Assembly: GCF_035961655.1 (NCBI RefSeq) | Contig: NZ_CP108393.1 | Location: forward strand, 6,247,001-6,311,000 | From: Streptomyces sp. NBC_01317 | Lineage (GTDB): Bacteria > Actinomycetota > Actinomycetes > Streptomycetales > Streptomycetaceae | DNA: 64,000 bases | Direction: 5' to 3' | In this document: positions 30,309 through 40,900 of the stretch, piece after piece | How the letters are laid out: each line of letters starts with the position of its first letter | Position numbering within the stretch: the stretch's first letter is position 1 | The notes under the pieces: generated by a model | Database searches by the model: none | Told to the model about the DNA's origin: nothing | Seen by the model: only the letters and a program-made list of their open reading frames with translations | Position numbers and translations under genes: made by a program

Positions 30309-33300
30309 TTGCGAAGATCACAGCGAACGACGACGACGGCGGCCGTCGTCGCCGGTGCCGCGGCCCTGGCCCTGGCGGCCACCGGGATCGGCGCGGGACC
30401 GTCCGCCGCGCAGGCCGGGGGTACGAAAGGTCCCGCCACGGCCACCGCGCGACCGGCCACCGCCGGGGACGGCACTCGGGACGGCGCGGGGGACGGCGCC
30501 GGGATCACCCTGATCACCGGGGACCACGTCGTCCTGGACAGCCGGGGCAAGGTCGCCCGGCTGCGGCCCGCCGAGGGCCGCGAGGCCGTCCCCGTCCAGA
30601 TCAGCGAGATCCAGGGACACACCTACGTCCTGCCCTCCGACACGGCGGGCCTGATCGCCACCGGCAAACTGGACCGCCGCCTCTTCGACGTGACCGAGCT
30701 GAGCCGCCCCGAATACCGCCAACTGGTCGGCGACGGCGTCCCGTTGCTCGTCACCTACACCGGCGCGGGACAGCGCTCCACCGCGCGGAGCGCGCTGCGC
30801 GCGGACACCGGAGCGACCGTACGGGCCGAGATCGACACCGTCGCGGGGGAGGCCCTGACCGTGCCGGGCCCCGGCGCGGGAGCCGCGTGGGCCGCCCTGA
30901 CCAGCCGCTCCCCCCAGGGCCACCGCCTCGCCGCCGGAATCCGCTCCGTCCGGCTCGACGGCCTGGTCACGGCCTCGCTGGACAAAAGTGTGCCGCAGAT
31001 CGGCGCCCCGGACGCCTGGCACGCCGGATACGACGGCACGGGCGTGAAGGTCGCCGTCCTCGACACCGGGATCGACACCCGCCACGCGGACCTGGCGCCC
31101 CAGGTGGTCGCCGAGAAGAACTTCACCGACTCGCCCGACGTCTCCGACCACTACGGGCACGGTACGCACGTCGCCTCCACCATCGCGGGCACCGGCGCCG
31201 CCTCCCAGGGGAAGTACAAGGGCGTCGCGCCCGGCGCCCGGCTGATCAACGGAAAGGTGCTCGACGACCGGGGCGCGGGCACCGAGTCCTCGATCATCGC
31301 GGGCATGGAATGGGCCGTCGACCAGGGCGCCACGATCGTCAACCTCTCCCTCGGCGGCGGTGACACCCTCGGCGTCGACCCGGTCGAGGAGACCGTCGAC
31401 CGGCTCTCCGACCGCGCGCTGTTCGTGATCGCCGCGGGCAACGAGGGCCCCGGCGCCTCCACCCTCGGCACCCCCGGCACCGCCGACCGCGCCCTCACCG
31501 TCGGCGCCGTCGACCAGCAGGACACCCTCGCCACCTTCTCCTCACGCGGCCCGCGCATCGGGGACAGCGCCCTCAAGCCCGACCTGACCGCGCCCGGCGT
31601 CGACATCACGGCCGCGGCCGCCGCCGGCAGCCGTATCGACACCGCCCCCGGCACCCCCCACCCCGCGCCCGGCTACCTCACGATCTCCGGCACCTCCATG
31701 GCCACCCCGCACGTGGCCGGCGCCGCCGCGCTGCTCTCCCAGCAGCACCCCGACTGGAGCGGTACGCGGATCAAGGAGACGCTCATCGGGTCCGCCAGGC
31801 CGGGCCCGTACAGCGCAGTCGAGCAGGGCAGCGGCCGGGTCGACCTGACCCGGGCCGTCGTCCAGGACGTCGTCGCCGAGCCCGCCTCGCTGAGCTTCGG
31901 CGCCCCGCTCTGGCCGCACACCGACGACCAGCCGGTGACCAGGACGCTCACCTACCGCAACAGCGGTACGGAAGCCGTCACCCTCGACCTGACCGCGACC
32001 GCCACGGGCCCCGCCCATACCCCGGCGCCCGACGGCTTCTTCACCCTCGGCGCCCCGCAGGTCACCGTACCGGCGGGCGGCACCGCCTCGGTCGACGTCA
32101 CCGCCGATCCCCGGCTCGGCGGCGAGACCCTCGGCGTGTACAGCCTCGCCGTCACCGCGAGCGCCGGAAAGCGGGCCGTGCGGACGGCGGGCGCCCTCAA
32201 CCTGGAGGGGGAGATGTACGAGCTGACCCTCAAGGCCACCGCACGCGACGGCTCCGCCCCCGGTGACGGCGACTGGTCCGGTTACGTCTACGACCTCGAC
32301 CACGACACCATGACCGCCGTCTCCGGCGACCGCGGAACGGCCCGGCTGCGGCTGCCCAGGGGCACGTACACGATCATCGGCGAGGTACCGCTGCTGAGCC
32401 CCGAACTCGTCTACATCGGCGACGACTTCGTCTCCGCGCCGCGCCTGCTGCTCGACAAGGACACCACGCTCCCCGTCGACGCGCGGCAGACCGAGCTGAT
32501 CGACCTCGCGGCGCCGGACCCCGACGCCTCGTACAACGCAGGCTTCGTGACCATCACCCCGGACGGCGCGCCGGGCCCGATCGCCCTCTACATCGGCAAC
32601 CTGTCCGAGGGCTTCCGTACCCAGCAGGTCGGCCCCCGGCCCGCGCCCGGGACGGTCTCCTCCCACATCGTCGCCACCTTCGTGACGGACACGGCGACGT
32701 TCCTGCTCGCGGACAAGCTGGCCGACGGCTTCTACACCGGCCGTACCCTGCACCCGAAGCGGGACCGGTTCGCCAAGGTCACCTCGCAGCAGGGGGCTTC
32801 GGTCACCGGCCGGAGCGGCGTCATCCTCTCGACCCCCGACAACGGGCTGTACGGATCCACCTACACGGGCGCCCCGGAGACGGTCACCACCTACCTCCAG
32901 ACCGGCCGCACCTGGCAGCGGACCTTCCAGCAACTGCGCGGCGGCAGGACGGTCGAGGTGCGGTACCCGCTGCCGGCCCGGACGTACCGCGGCGGGAAGG
33001 AGTACGCCGAGACCTTCAACACCGGGGTCTTCGGCCCGGCGCTCACGGGTCCCGGCTCCGGTGTGGAAGGTCCCGGATCCGGCCTGGTCAGGGACGGTGA
33101 CCGGCTGACCGGCTCGATCCGCCCCTTCACGGACAGCGCGGGCCACGACGGCGAGAGCCTGTACGACACGGCGTCCGCCTCCACCACGCTGTACCGCGAC
33201 GGCGTGCCGTACGCCACGGTCCAGGACCCGCTGGACACGGCGGGCTTCGACCTGCCGGAGGAGAAGGCGCGGTACAAGCTCGTCACGACCGTCAGCCGGG

Positions 33301-33686
33301 TCAAGTCCGGTGTGGCGACGGTGGGTACGGAGGTGTCGTGGTCGGCCGAGTTCACCTCGGGCCGTACCAAGAAGGCCACCAGGATCCCGTCGAGCGTGGT
33401 GCGCTACACCCCGCAACTCGCCCTCGACGGAACGGCCTTGGCGGGCGCGCGGCTGAGTGTGCCGGTCACCGTGCAGGGCTCGGCCGCCGGTCACGACCTC
33501 AAGTCCCTTGTGGTGTACGGCTCGTACGACCGGGGCGCGACCTGGTCGCCGCTGACCGTGCGGAACGGCAAGGTGACCGTGGTGAACCCGGCGGCGGGCG
33601 GTTCTGTCTCCTTCAAGGCCGAGATCAAGGACCGGGACAAGGGGGTCTTCACCCAGACCCTTCTCGACGCCTACCGGACACGGTAG
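30309..33686 (+). CDS. Large secreted S8 family serine peptidase (subtilase)
   Basis: An extracellular protease of 1125 residues. A signal peptide (AAVVAGAAALALAATGIGAG) is followed by a propeptide region and the catalytic domain with Asp near 252 (VAVLDTGIDTRHADL), His near 287 (YGHGTHVASTIAG), the oxyanion Asn in AAGNEGPGASTLG, and Ser near 463 (SGTSMATPHVAGAAALL). About 600 further residues form beta-rich modules of unknown role, as in other large Streptomyces subtilases. The only in-frame start is the TTG at 30309 with a run of G just upstream. A promoter and a downstream terminator bracket it as a single-gene unit. Confidence 0.93.
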   Translation: MRRSQRTTTTAAVVAGAAALALAATGIGAGPSAAQAGGTKGPATATARPATAGDGTRDGAGDGAGITLITGDHVVLDSRGKVARLRPAEGREAVPVQISEIQGHTYVLPSDTAGLIATGKLDRRLFDVTELSRPEYRQLVGDGVPLLVTYTGAGQRSTARSALRADTGATVRAEIDTVAGEALTVPGPGAGAAWAALTSRSPQGHRLAAGIRSVRLDGLVTASLDKSVPQIGAPDAWHAGYDGTGVKVAVLDTGIDTRHADLAPQVVAEKNFTDSPDVSDHYGHGTHVASTIAGTGAASQGKYKGVAPGARLINGKVLDDRGAGTESSIIAGMEWAVDQGATIVNLSLGGGDTLGVDPVEETVDRLSDRALFVIAAGNEGPGASTLGTPGTADRALTVGAVDQQDTLATFSSRGPRIGDSALKPDLTAPGVDITAAAAAGSRIDTAPGTPHPAPGYLTISGTSMATPHVAGAAALLSQQHPDWSGTRIKETLIGSARPGPYSAVEQGSGRVDLTRAVVQDVVAEPASLSFGAPLWPHTDDQPVTRTLTYRNSGTEAVTLDLTATATGPAHTPAPDGFFTLGAPQVTVPAGGTASVDVTADPRLGGETLGVYSLAVTASAGKRAVRTAGALNLEGEMYELTLKATARDGSAPGDGDWSGYVYDLDHDTMTAVSGDRGTARLRLPRGTYTIIGEVPLLSPELVYIGDDFVSAPRLLLDKDTTLPVDARQTELIDLAAPDPDASYNAGFVTITPDGAPGPIALYIGNLSEGFRTQQVGPRPAPGTVSSHIVATFVTDTATFLLADKLADGFYTGRTLHPKRDRFAKVTSQQGASVTGRSGVILSTPDNGLYGSTYTGAPETVTTYLQTGRTWQRTFQQLRGGRTVEVRYPLPARTYRGGKEYAETFNTGVFGPALTGPGSGVEGPGSGLVRDGDRLTGSIRPFTDSAGHDGESLYDTASASTTLYRDGVPYATVQDPLDTAGFDLPEEKARYKLVTTVSRVKSGVATVGTEVSWSAEFTSGRTKKATRIPSSVVRYTPQLALDGTALAGARLSVPVTVQGSAAGHDLKSLVVYGSYDRGATWSPLTVRNGKVTVVNPAAGGSVSFKAEIKDRDKGVFTQTLLDAYRTR

Positions 33687-33725
33687 GTCCGCTCGCGCGG
33701 TGTGAGGGCACCGCGCGCAGACGGC

Positions 33726-33756
33726 CACGGGCCGCCCGGCCGACGGGCGGCCCGTG
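33726..33756 (+). terminator. Hairpin terminator after the subtilase gene
   Basis: A perfect 13-bp inverted repeat (33726-33738 with 33744-33756) and a 5-base loop, 40 bases past the stop. Confidence 0.8.
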
Positions 33757-33862
33757 ATCGTTCCGGCGGGGAAGTGGTTTCTCGTACGTGACCCGTGGTG
33801 GTTCCCGCGCGACCCCTGACCGGTCCTGGGCGGGCCGTGTCGCACCCCCTAAGCTGGCACTC

Positions 33863-34486
33863 ATGCTGAGACTGGGACTCACAGGCGGAATCGGCGCGGG
33901 CAAGAGCGAGGTCTCGCGGCTGCTGGCCGGTTACGGCGCCGTGGTCATCGACTCCGACCGGATCGCGCGTGAGGTCGTCGAGCCGGGCACTCCGGGGCTG
34001 GCCGCCGTCGTCGCCGAGTTCGGCCCCGGCGTGACCACCGCCGACGGGGCCCTGGACCGCCCGGGACTCGGCGCGATCGTCTTCGGCGACCCCGACCGCC
34101 TCAAGGCGCTGAACGCGATCGTCCACCCCCTCGTACGGACCCGCTCAGCGGAGCTGGAGGCGGCGGCGGGCGCCGACACGATCGTCGTCCACGACGTGCC
34201 GCTGCTCGTGGAGAACGGCATGGCGCCGCTGTACGACGTGGTGGTCGTCGTGGACGCGTCGTCCGCGACCCGGCTCGACCGGCTGGTACGGACCCGGGGC
34301 ATGACCGAGTCCGAGGCGCGCAAGCGCATGGCGGCGCAGGCGACACGCGAGGAGCGCCGCGCCGTCGCGGACGTCGTCATCGACAACGACGGCCCGCTGG
34401 AGAAACTGGAACCGCAGGTCCGCAGGGTCTGGGAGAGCCTGACGGAGCGCGCGGCGGCGTCCGGCCGGCGCGGGAGAATGGAATAG
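33863..34486 (+). CDS. coaE: Dephospho-CoA kinase
   Basis: Phosphorylates dephospho-CoA in the last step of coenzyme A synthesis. The 207-residue product starts [20 protein letters not shown] with an intact P-loop, and has the substrate-binding [20 protein letters not shown] and the lid region [17 protein letters not shown]. The ATG at 33863 is chosen because the kinase fold begins at once; 25 residues of upstream open frame have no homology. It is followed after 49 bases by a TPR protein gene, a pairing also known from other Streptomyces. Confidence 0.96.
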   Translation: MLRLGLTGGIGAGKSEVSRLLAGYGAVVIDSDRIAREVVEPGTPGLAAVVAEFGPGVTTADGALDRPGLGAIVFGDPDRLKALNAIVHPLVRTRSAELEAAAGADTIVVHDVPLLVENGMAPLYDVVVVVDASSATRLDRLVRTRGMTESEARKRMAAQATREERRAVADVVIDNDGPLEKLEPQVRRVWESLTERAAASGRRGRME

Positions 34487-34535
34487 CACCACCACGCGTG
34501 GCGTTGAAGCCGCGCAGCTAGGGAAGGATGCGACC

Positions 34536-34928
34536 GTGCCCGAGAGCCCGGAGACCCACGTCATCGACTATCGCGCGGCCGAGCAGCTGCTGGCGGCGCG
34601 GGATCCGCGCGGGGCCGTGAAGCTCCTCGACTCGGTGATCGCGGCCCACCCGGAGAACACCGCGGCTCGCCTGCTGCGCGCCCGCGCGTTTTTCGCGGCG
34701 GCCCAACTGCGCCCGGCCGAGCTGGAGTTCGAGCTGGTCCTGGAGCGCGAGCCGGACAACGCGTACGCGCACTTCGCCCTGGCCAGGACGTACCAGCGGT
34801 CGGGCCGTCCCGACCAGGCCACCCGGCACTTCCGGCTGGCGGCGGCGCTGGACCCGAAGCCGGAGTATCTGAAGGCGGCCCGGTTCGACAGCGACGCGCG
34901 GGACGCCGACTCCCCCGACACGGACTGA
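34536..34928 (+). CDS. Tetratricopeptide repeat protein
   Basis: A 130-residue cytoplasmic protein made almost entirely of TPR helices (AAEQLLAARDPRGAVKLLDSVIAAHPENTAARLL and two further repeats ending AHFALARTYQRSGRPDQATRHFRLAAALDP; quoted parts are adjacent repeats). Likely a protein-binding scaffold with no known partner. GTG start at 34536 with GGAAGGA upstream. Probably co-transcribed with coaE. Confidence 0.85.
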   Translation: MPESPETHVIDYRAAEQLLAARDPRGAVKLLDSVIAAHPENTAARLLRARAFFAAAQLRPAELEFELVLEREPDNAYAHFALARTYQRSGRPDQATRHFRLAAALDPKPEYLKAARFDSDARDADSPDTD

Positions 34929-34980
34929 TGGCGGACGACACCGGCTGACTTCGACCGCGGTGGGTGCTGAAGCGTGACCG

Positions 34981-35014
34981 TACAGTCAGCGGCGTAACCG
35001 GAGTACAGTCAGCG
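34981..35014. repeat. Short direct repeat TACAGTCAGCG
   Basis: Two identical 11-base copies at 34981-34991 and 35004-35014, 23 bases apart. The second overlaps the stop codon of the DUF6343 gene. Function unknown. Confidence 0.6.
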
Positions 35015-35263
35015 CCCCGGCGGCCGGCCGTACCGGTCGTCGCGGTCCGTTCCGCGCGCTCTGCGCCTGATGCGCCAGAGGACCACCCCCAGGTCGGTCA
35101 GGACGGCCAGCAGCAGCAGGCCGCACGCCAGCGACCAGCCCATCCGCCCGGCGACCGCGAACGCCACCGTGCCGAAGACGGCCCAGATCACACCCCATAT
35201 GCTCAGCCAGAACCGCATCCGCAGCGCACTGCGCGCGGTCCTCGGCTCACTTCCGGTGCGCAT
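35009..35263 (-). CDS. DUF6343 family small membrane protein
   Basis: An 84-residue protein with the family opening MRTGSEPRTARSALRMRFWL, two closely spaced hydrophobic segments (IWGVIWAVFGTVAFAVAG and ACGLLLLAVLTDLGVVLW), and a basic tail. Found in Streptomyces, with no known function. GGGAGG lies seven bases before the ATG at 35263, which fixes the start. Confidence 0.8.
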   Translation of the reverse strand: MRTGSEPRTARSALRMRFWLSIWGVIWAVFGTVAFAVAGRMGWSLACGLLLLAVLTDLGVVLWRIRRRARGTDRDDRYGRPPGR

Positions 35264-35416
35264 ATTCGCACCTCCCGAGGTGGGTCTACCCGCCGAGGCG
35301 GCCTCTGACCCCGACCACGGGGAAGAGTGTGCGGGGCGAGCGATGAGTTCCGGCGCGGCCTTCCGTCTACCTCTCGACAGTGCCACCGGGCGCTCGACCA
35401 GACGGAGGAAACCACC

Positions 35417-35857
35417 ATGTCAGAGGCCCTGAACCCGACCTATGTGCCCTCGCGCCGGGCGCACCTCACGGTGCGCGGGCTGGAGATCGTGCTGGCACTG
35501 TTCTTCGGGATCGCGAGCGCCGCCCCCAAGCTGGTCGCGCACTCCTCGGCGGTGGAGTCCTTCGACACCATCGGTTTCGGCGACTGGTTCATGTACCTGG
35601 TGGGGGCCCTGGAGCTGGCCGGCGCCGTCGCGCTGCTGATCCCGCTGCTGTCGGGGGTGGCCGCGATCGCCTTCGTCGGACTGATGATCGGCGTCTTCGT
35701 CACCCAGCTGACCGCCTTCGACGGCGAGAACCTGCTGACGCCGGTGATCCTGGCCGTCCCGCTGGTCTTCATGGCCGTGGTCCGCCGGCCCCGTACGGCG
35801 GAACTGGTCGCGCTGGTCCGCCGGCGGACGGGCGCGGCTCAGTGCACGAACGTGTAG
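35417..35857 (+). CDS. DoxX family membrane protein
   Basis: A 146-residue integral membrane protein with four hydrophobic segments of the DoxX type (LEIVLALFFGIASAAPKL, WFMYLVGALELAGAVALLIP, VAAIAFVGLMIGVFVTQL, VILAVPLVFMAVVR). The family has been linked to thiosulfate:quinone chemistry and redox stress, but small DoxX proteins like this one are uncharacterised. GGAGGAAA precedes the ATG. Its last 19 bases overlap the end of the convergent lipoprotein gene. Confidence 0.85.
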   Translation: MSEALNPTYVPSRRAHLTVRGLEIVLALFFGIASAAPKLVAHSSAVESFDTIGFGDWFMYLVGALELAGAVALLIPLLSGVAAIAFVGLMIGVFVTQLTAFDGENLLTPVILAVPLVFMAVVRRPRTAELVALVRRRTGAAQCTNV

Positions 35858-36180
35858 CTCCGCCAGGGGGCGGCGCCGGGGGCGATCACGTCGTTCAGTG
35901 TGGTGGCGATGTACGTGGTGCTCTTCCCCGAGCAGTCCGGGGTCAGGTACATCCGCATGTCGACGAGGGTGCGGTTCGTGAGGTCGACCGCGCCGCCCGG
36001 CACAAGCCGGTGACAGCCGGTGACCAGCGGGTTCGACACCTGGACCTGGTGCCGGTTCTCGGACTCGTACACGATGGTGCCCACCGAGGTCCGGCCGAGG
36101 CCGGAACAGCCGGCGACGGCGAAGGTCAGGAGCACTGCCCCGGCGGCGATGCCGAGGCGCCGGTGATCGGTCACGGACAT
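35839..36180 (-). CDS. Small putative lipoprotein, function unknown
   Basis: A 113-residue product with a short signal sequence and lipobox VAGCSG, so probably a membrane-anchored lipoprotein. The remainder has a beta-rich pattern with two further cysteines (VTGCHRL and TPDCSGK). I do not recognise the family. It overlaps the 3' end of the DoxX gene by 19 bases in convergent orientation. Confidence 0.72.
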   Translation of the reverse strand: MSVTDHRRLGIAAGAVLLTFAVAGCSGLGRTSVGTIVYESENRHQVQVSNPLVTGCHRLVPGGAVDLTNRTLVDMRMYLTPDCSGKSTTYIATTLNDVIAPGAAPWRSYTFVH

Positions 36181-36397
36181 GGGCGGTCCTCGTCTTCAGT
36201 TCGGTACGGGCGTCCGGTCCGGTCCGGCGCGTGAGCCGGGTCCGGTCCGGTACGTGCGTCGGGCAGGTGCTCGTCACACTGCCGGATCCCGCGCGGAGCG
36301 GCACCAGGTGTGCGGCCGGCCGGGCTACGGAACGGATTCCCGGTCCCGGCCGTCCCTCCGGAGGCTCCGGCGTCCGCCACCGGGGTAGATCACGCGT

Positions 36398-37864
36398 ATG
36401 GAACCGCAGTGCACGACCCGTCAGGGGCAGGTCCGAGGCCGTGAGTCCGTCACCACGGGGGTGACGTCGTTCCTCGGCATCCCGTACGCGACCGCGCCCC
36501 GGTTCGGTCCGCCCGGGGCCGTCGAGCCGTGGGAGGGCGTGCGCCCCGCCGTCGCGTACGGTCCGACCGCGCCGAAGGCGCCCTACGCACCGCCCCTCGA
36601 CGCGCTCCTCCCGGAGAACGTCGTCCCGGGCGAACCGGGGGAGTCGTGCCTCAACCTGAACGTCTGGACCCCGTCACCCGGTCCTGGCGCCCGCCTCCCG
36701 GTCATGGTGTGGGTGCACGGCGGCGCGTTCGCCAACGGCTCGGGTTCCACCTCCGCGTACGACGGGACCGCGTTCGCGCGGGACGGCGTGGTGTGCGTGA
36801 CCTTCAACTACCGGCTCGGGGCGGAAGGTTTCTGCCATCTGGACGGCGTGCCGGACAACCGCGGCCTCCTCGACCAGATCGCCGCACTGGAGTGGGTACG
36901 GGACAACATCGCTTCCTTTGGAGGCGACCCGGACCGGGTCACGGTCTTCGGGGAGTCGGCCGGGGCGATGAGCATCGGCGTGCTGCTCGGGATGGAGCGG
37001 GCCAAGGGCCTCTTCCGGCGGGCGATCCTCCAGAGCGGCGGCGCCCACCACTTCCTGACCCCGGCCTCCGCACGGCTCATCACCGCGCGCCTGGCGGCGA
37101 AACTGGACATCGCGCCCACCGCCGAGGCCCTCGCCGGGGTGCCCGCCGCCCGGCTGCTCCCCGCGCAGGCCGAGCTGCGCGCGGAGATCGTGGCCCGCCC
37201 CGACCGTGCCCTGTGGGGCGAGGCAGCCGTCAACATGATGCCGTTCGAGCCAGTACGGCCCCGGCGGATCCTGCCGGGGCCGGGCTGCGGGGTGGACCTG
37301 CTGGTCGGCAGCAACCGCGAGGAGTACCGGCTCTTCCTGGTGCCGTCAGGACGCCTGGAGCTGCTGACGTGGGCCAGGCTGCGCGCGACCGCACGCGCGT
37401 ACGGCCTCGATCCGGGCCCGGCACTGGCCCTGTACGGGGAGGGGCGGGCCGGGGCGACTCCCGGCGAGCTGTACGACGCGCTGGTGACGGACTGGTTCTA
37501 CCGGATCCCGGCGATCCGGCTCGCGGAGGCGGTCCCGGGCTCGTACGTGTACGAGTTCGCCTGGCGATCCCCGCGCTTCGACGGCCGGCTGGGCGCCTGC
37601 CACTCCGCGGAACTGGGCTTCGTGTTCGACCGGCTGCGCGACCCGGTGTACGCCCCGATGCTGGGCGAGGACGCGCCGCAGAGTGTTGCCGACGCGATGC
37701 ACGGGGCGTGGGTGGAGTTCGCGAGGACGGGCGATCCGGGCTGGCTGCCGTACGACCGGGAGACCAGGACGACGATGGTGTTCGGGGCCGAGGGCGCGGC
37801 GGTGGCCGGGCCGGTCCGGGATCCGGGGGCGGCGACCAGGGAGATCTGGGAAGGGCTGCGCTGA
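36398..37864 (+). CDS. Type B carboxylesterase / lipase
   Basis: An alpha/beta hydrolase of 488 residues that should cleave carboxylic esters. Family marks are FLGIPYATAPRF near the start, the oxyanion motif VWVHGGAF, the nucleophile serine near residue 187 in VFGESAGAMS, and a histidine in the C-terminal part (LGACHSAELGFVF). No signal peptide is seen, so it is probably cytoplasmic. Natural substrate unknown. Confidence 0.9.
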   Translation: MEPQCTTRQGQVRGRESVTTGVTSFLGIPYATAPRFGPPGAVEPWEGVRPAVAYGPTAPKAPYAPPLDALLPENVVPGEPGESCLNLNVWTPSPGPGARLPVMVWVHGGAFANGSGSTSAYDGTAFARDGVVCVTFNYRLGAEGFCHLDGVPDNRGLLDQIAALEWVRDNIASFGGDPDRVTVFGESAGAMSIGVLLGMERAKGLFRRAILQSGGAHHFLTPASARLITARLAAKLDIAPTAEALAGVPAARLLPAQAELRAEIVARPDRALWGEAAVNMMPFEPVRPRRILPGPGCGVDLLVGSNREEYRLFLVPSGRLELLTWARLRATARAYGLDPGPALALYGEGRAGATPGELYDALVTDWFYRIPAIRLAEAVPGSYVYEFAWRSPRFDGRLGACHSAELGFVFDRLRDPVYAPMLGEDAPQSVADAMHGAWVEFARTGDPGWLPYDRETRTTMVFGAEGAAVAGPVRDPGAATREIWEGLR

Positions 37865-37987
37865 TCTTTGCTGACCCTTACTGACCTGCGGAGAAGCCGC
37901 TCGGCGGCCGGTTGTCAGACCCCCCGCCTAGACTCGCAGTCAGTCGGATCTCGCCGTCGGATCGTGGGGTGGGAGGGAGTGGGGACC

Positions 37988-40900
37988 ATGGAGCGCGTCA
38001 CTCGGACCGCCGTACGACCGGCCGCCCGCGCACCCCTGCCGGGTGCCGGTGCTGGTGTCCCTTCTGGTACGGCTGCCGCATCCGGTGCGGGGCCCCTCCC
38101 GTCGTCGTCCGCCGCCCTGTCCTCCTCCGTACCCCCCGGTCTCACGCGCTGCGCGGCCCTTTTCCTGCCCGCCGGGCTGCCGCGCGAGGGACGAGTCGCC
38201 TTCTGGGCCCCGGAGGGGGAGCTGCCGGCCTGGCCGGACGAGGGCGTGACGCCGCCGCGCCCCGGCGGCGAGACCACGGTCATGCGGGGCCGGACCCGGG
38301 CTGACACGCGGGGGCGGACGCAGGGCGACGAGATCGCGGGCCGCGCGGAACGCGGCGAGATCACGGTCGTACGGCTCGGGGAGCGCGGCGGGGTCGAGGC
38401 CCGGACGGTCCCCGCCCTGCTGATGCCGGTCGCCGACGCCGTACCGCTGCTGGTCCGTGCCCGGCGGGACAGGACCGCCCATCCCGCCTCGGCGTGCTGG
38501 GGAGCCGCCGCGCTGCACGCGCTCCAGCTGGCCGCGCGCGGCAGGCTGCTGCCCGGTCTCACCGCTTCCGACCACGACGCCTGGCGGGCCGGCCCGCTCG
38601 ACGCGGACGACATCGCGCAGCTCAGGGCGATCGCCGCCGCGATGCCGCCGGAGGCGTACGCCGTACCGGTCGCGGGGATGGCGCCGGGCCCGGCTCCAGG
38701 CCCGGGGGCGGACCCGGGGGAGCTGAGCCTGCCGGAGCCCGAGGCGCTGGTGCGGGCGTTCCTGGACGCCGTGGCGGACGCGCTGCCCCGTACGCCCGCG
38801 GCGGCGTTCGCGGCGGGCAAGCCCTTCGCCGCCCGGGCCGCGCAGCATCTGCCGGGCGCGAGGACGTGGGCCGCCGAGGCGGCGGCGGGCATGGACGCGG
38901 GTGTGCGGGTCTCGCTGCGGCTCGACCTGTCCGCGTACGACCTGTTCGACACGACCGGAGCGGGGGAGGAGGCGGACACCTCGGCGGACCGGGCCGCCGC
39001 CTCCGACCGCCCGCCGGGCGATGCTTTCGGCCGGCGCGGCGGGCGCGGGGGGCGCGGCGGCGACGAGGAGTCCCGGATCACCCGCCGGGCCGGCGCCGCC
39101 CTCGTCCAGGTCCACAGCCTGGCCGACCCCACCCTGGTCCTCGACGCCGGCCGCCTCTGGGCGGGCGACGGGGACGCCAGCTTCGGCCCCCGGGCCCGGG
39201 TCGACGCGATGCTCGCCCTGCGCCGGGCCGCGCGTGTCTGGACCCCGCTCGGGCGGCTGCTGGAGCGGGACGTCCCCGACGCGCTGTCGCTCTCCGAGGA
39301 CGAGCTGTACGACCTGCTCGGCCCCGCCGCCGCCCGCCTCGCCGCGGCCGGGGTCGCCGTGCACTGGCCCCGGGAGCTGGTGCGCTCGCTCACCGCGTCG
39401 GCGGTGGTCCGCGCCGCGCCCGGGTCCGCCACGGACGGCACCCCGTTCTTCGACAGCGCGGAGCTGCTCACGTTCAACTGGCAGGTGGCGCTCGACGGCG
39501 ATCCCCTCACCGAGAGGGAGATGGACGTGCTCGCCGAGTCCACGCGCCCGATCGTGCGGCTGCGCGACCAGTGGGTGGTGATCGACCCCGCGCTCGTGCG
39601 CAAGGCGCGCAAGCGGGAGCTGGGCCTCCTGGAGCCCGTCGACGCCCTGGCGATCGCCCTCACCGGCACGGCGGAGGTCGACGGTGAGACGGTGGAGGCC
39701 GTCCCGACGGGCGCCCTGGCCGTGCTGCGCGACCGGCTGGTCGCGGGCCCGGCGGCCGTGCCCCAGCCCCCGGCCCTCGACGCCACCCTGCGCGACTACC
39801 AACTGCGCGGCCTCGCCTGGCTGGACCTGATGACCTCGCTCGGTCTCGGCGGCTGCCTCGCCGACGACATGGGCCTCGGCAAGACGATCACCGTCATCGC
39901 CCTGCACCTGCACCGGGCCCGCCCCACCCCGACCCTGGTCGTCTGCCCGGCCTCACTCCTCGGCAACTGGCAGCGGGAGATCACCCGCTTCGCCCCCGGG
40001 GTGGCCGTGCACCGCTTCCACGGCGCGGGACGCTCCCTGGACGAGGCCGGGGACGGCTTCGTCCTCACCACCTACGGCACGATGCGCTCCAGCGCGGGCG
40101 AACTGGCCGCGCACGACTGGGGGATGGTCGTCGCCGACGAGGCCCAGCACGTCAAGAACCCCTTCTCCTCCACCGCCAAGGCGCTCCGTACGATCCCCTC
40201 GCCCGCCAGGATCGCGCTCACCGGCACCCCCGTGGAGAACAACCTCTCCGAACTGTGGGCCCTCCTCGACTGGACGACCCCCGGTCTGCTCGGCCCGCTC
40301 AAGGCCTTCCGCTCCCGGCACGCCCGCATCGTGGAGAACGTGGAGAACGCGCGCAGCGCCGACATCAAGGACGCCGACAACGAACAGGCCGTGGAGCGAC
40401 TGGCCCGGCTGGTGCGGCCGTTCCTGCTGCGCAGGAAGAAGTCCGACCCGGGCATCGTCCCCGAGCTGCCGCCCAAGACGGAGAGCGACCACCCCGTAGC
40501 CCTCACCCGGGAGCAGGCCTCCCTCTACGAAGCCGTCGTCCGAGAGACGATGGGTGCCATCGAGAACGCCGAAGGCATCGCCCGCCGCGGCCTGGTCATG
40601 AAGCTGCTCACCGCGCTCAAGCAGATCTGCAACCACCCCGCGCAGTATCTGAAAGAGGACACGGCCCGGCTGACCGGCCGCTCCGGGAAGCTCGCCCTCC
40701 TGGACGAACTGCTCGACACGATCCTCGCGGAGGACGGCTCCGTCCTGATCTTCACCCAGTACGTGTCCATGGCCCGGCTGCTCTCCGCGCACCTCACCTC
40801 CCGCGCGATCCCCTCCCAACTGCTGCACGGCGGCACACCGGTGGCGGAGCGCGAGCGCATGGTGGACCGCTTCCAGTCGGGCGAGACACCGGTCTTCGTC

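Noticed and set aside
31542..33845. A 767-residue open frame opposite the subtilase
   Set aside because: Antisense frame without motifs; the plus strand has the full catalytic triad.
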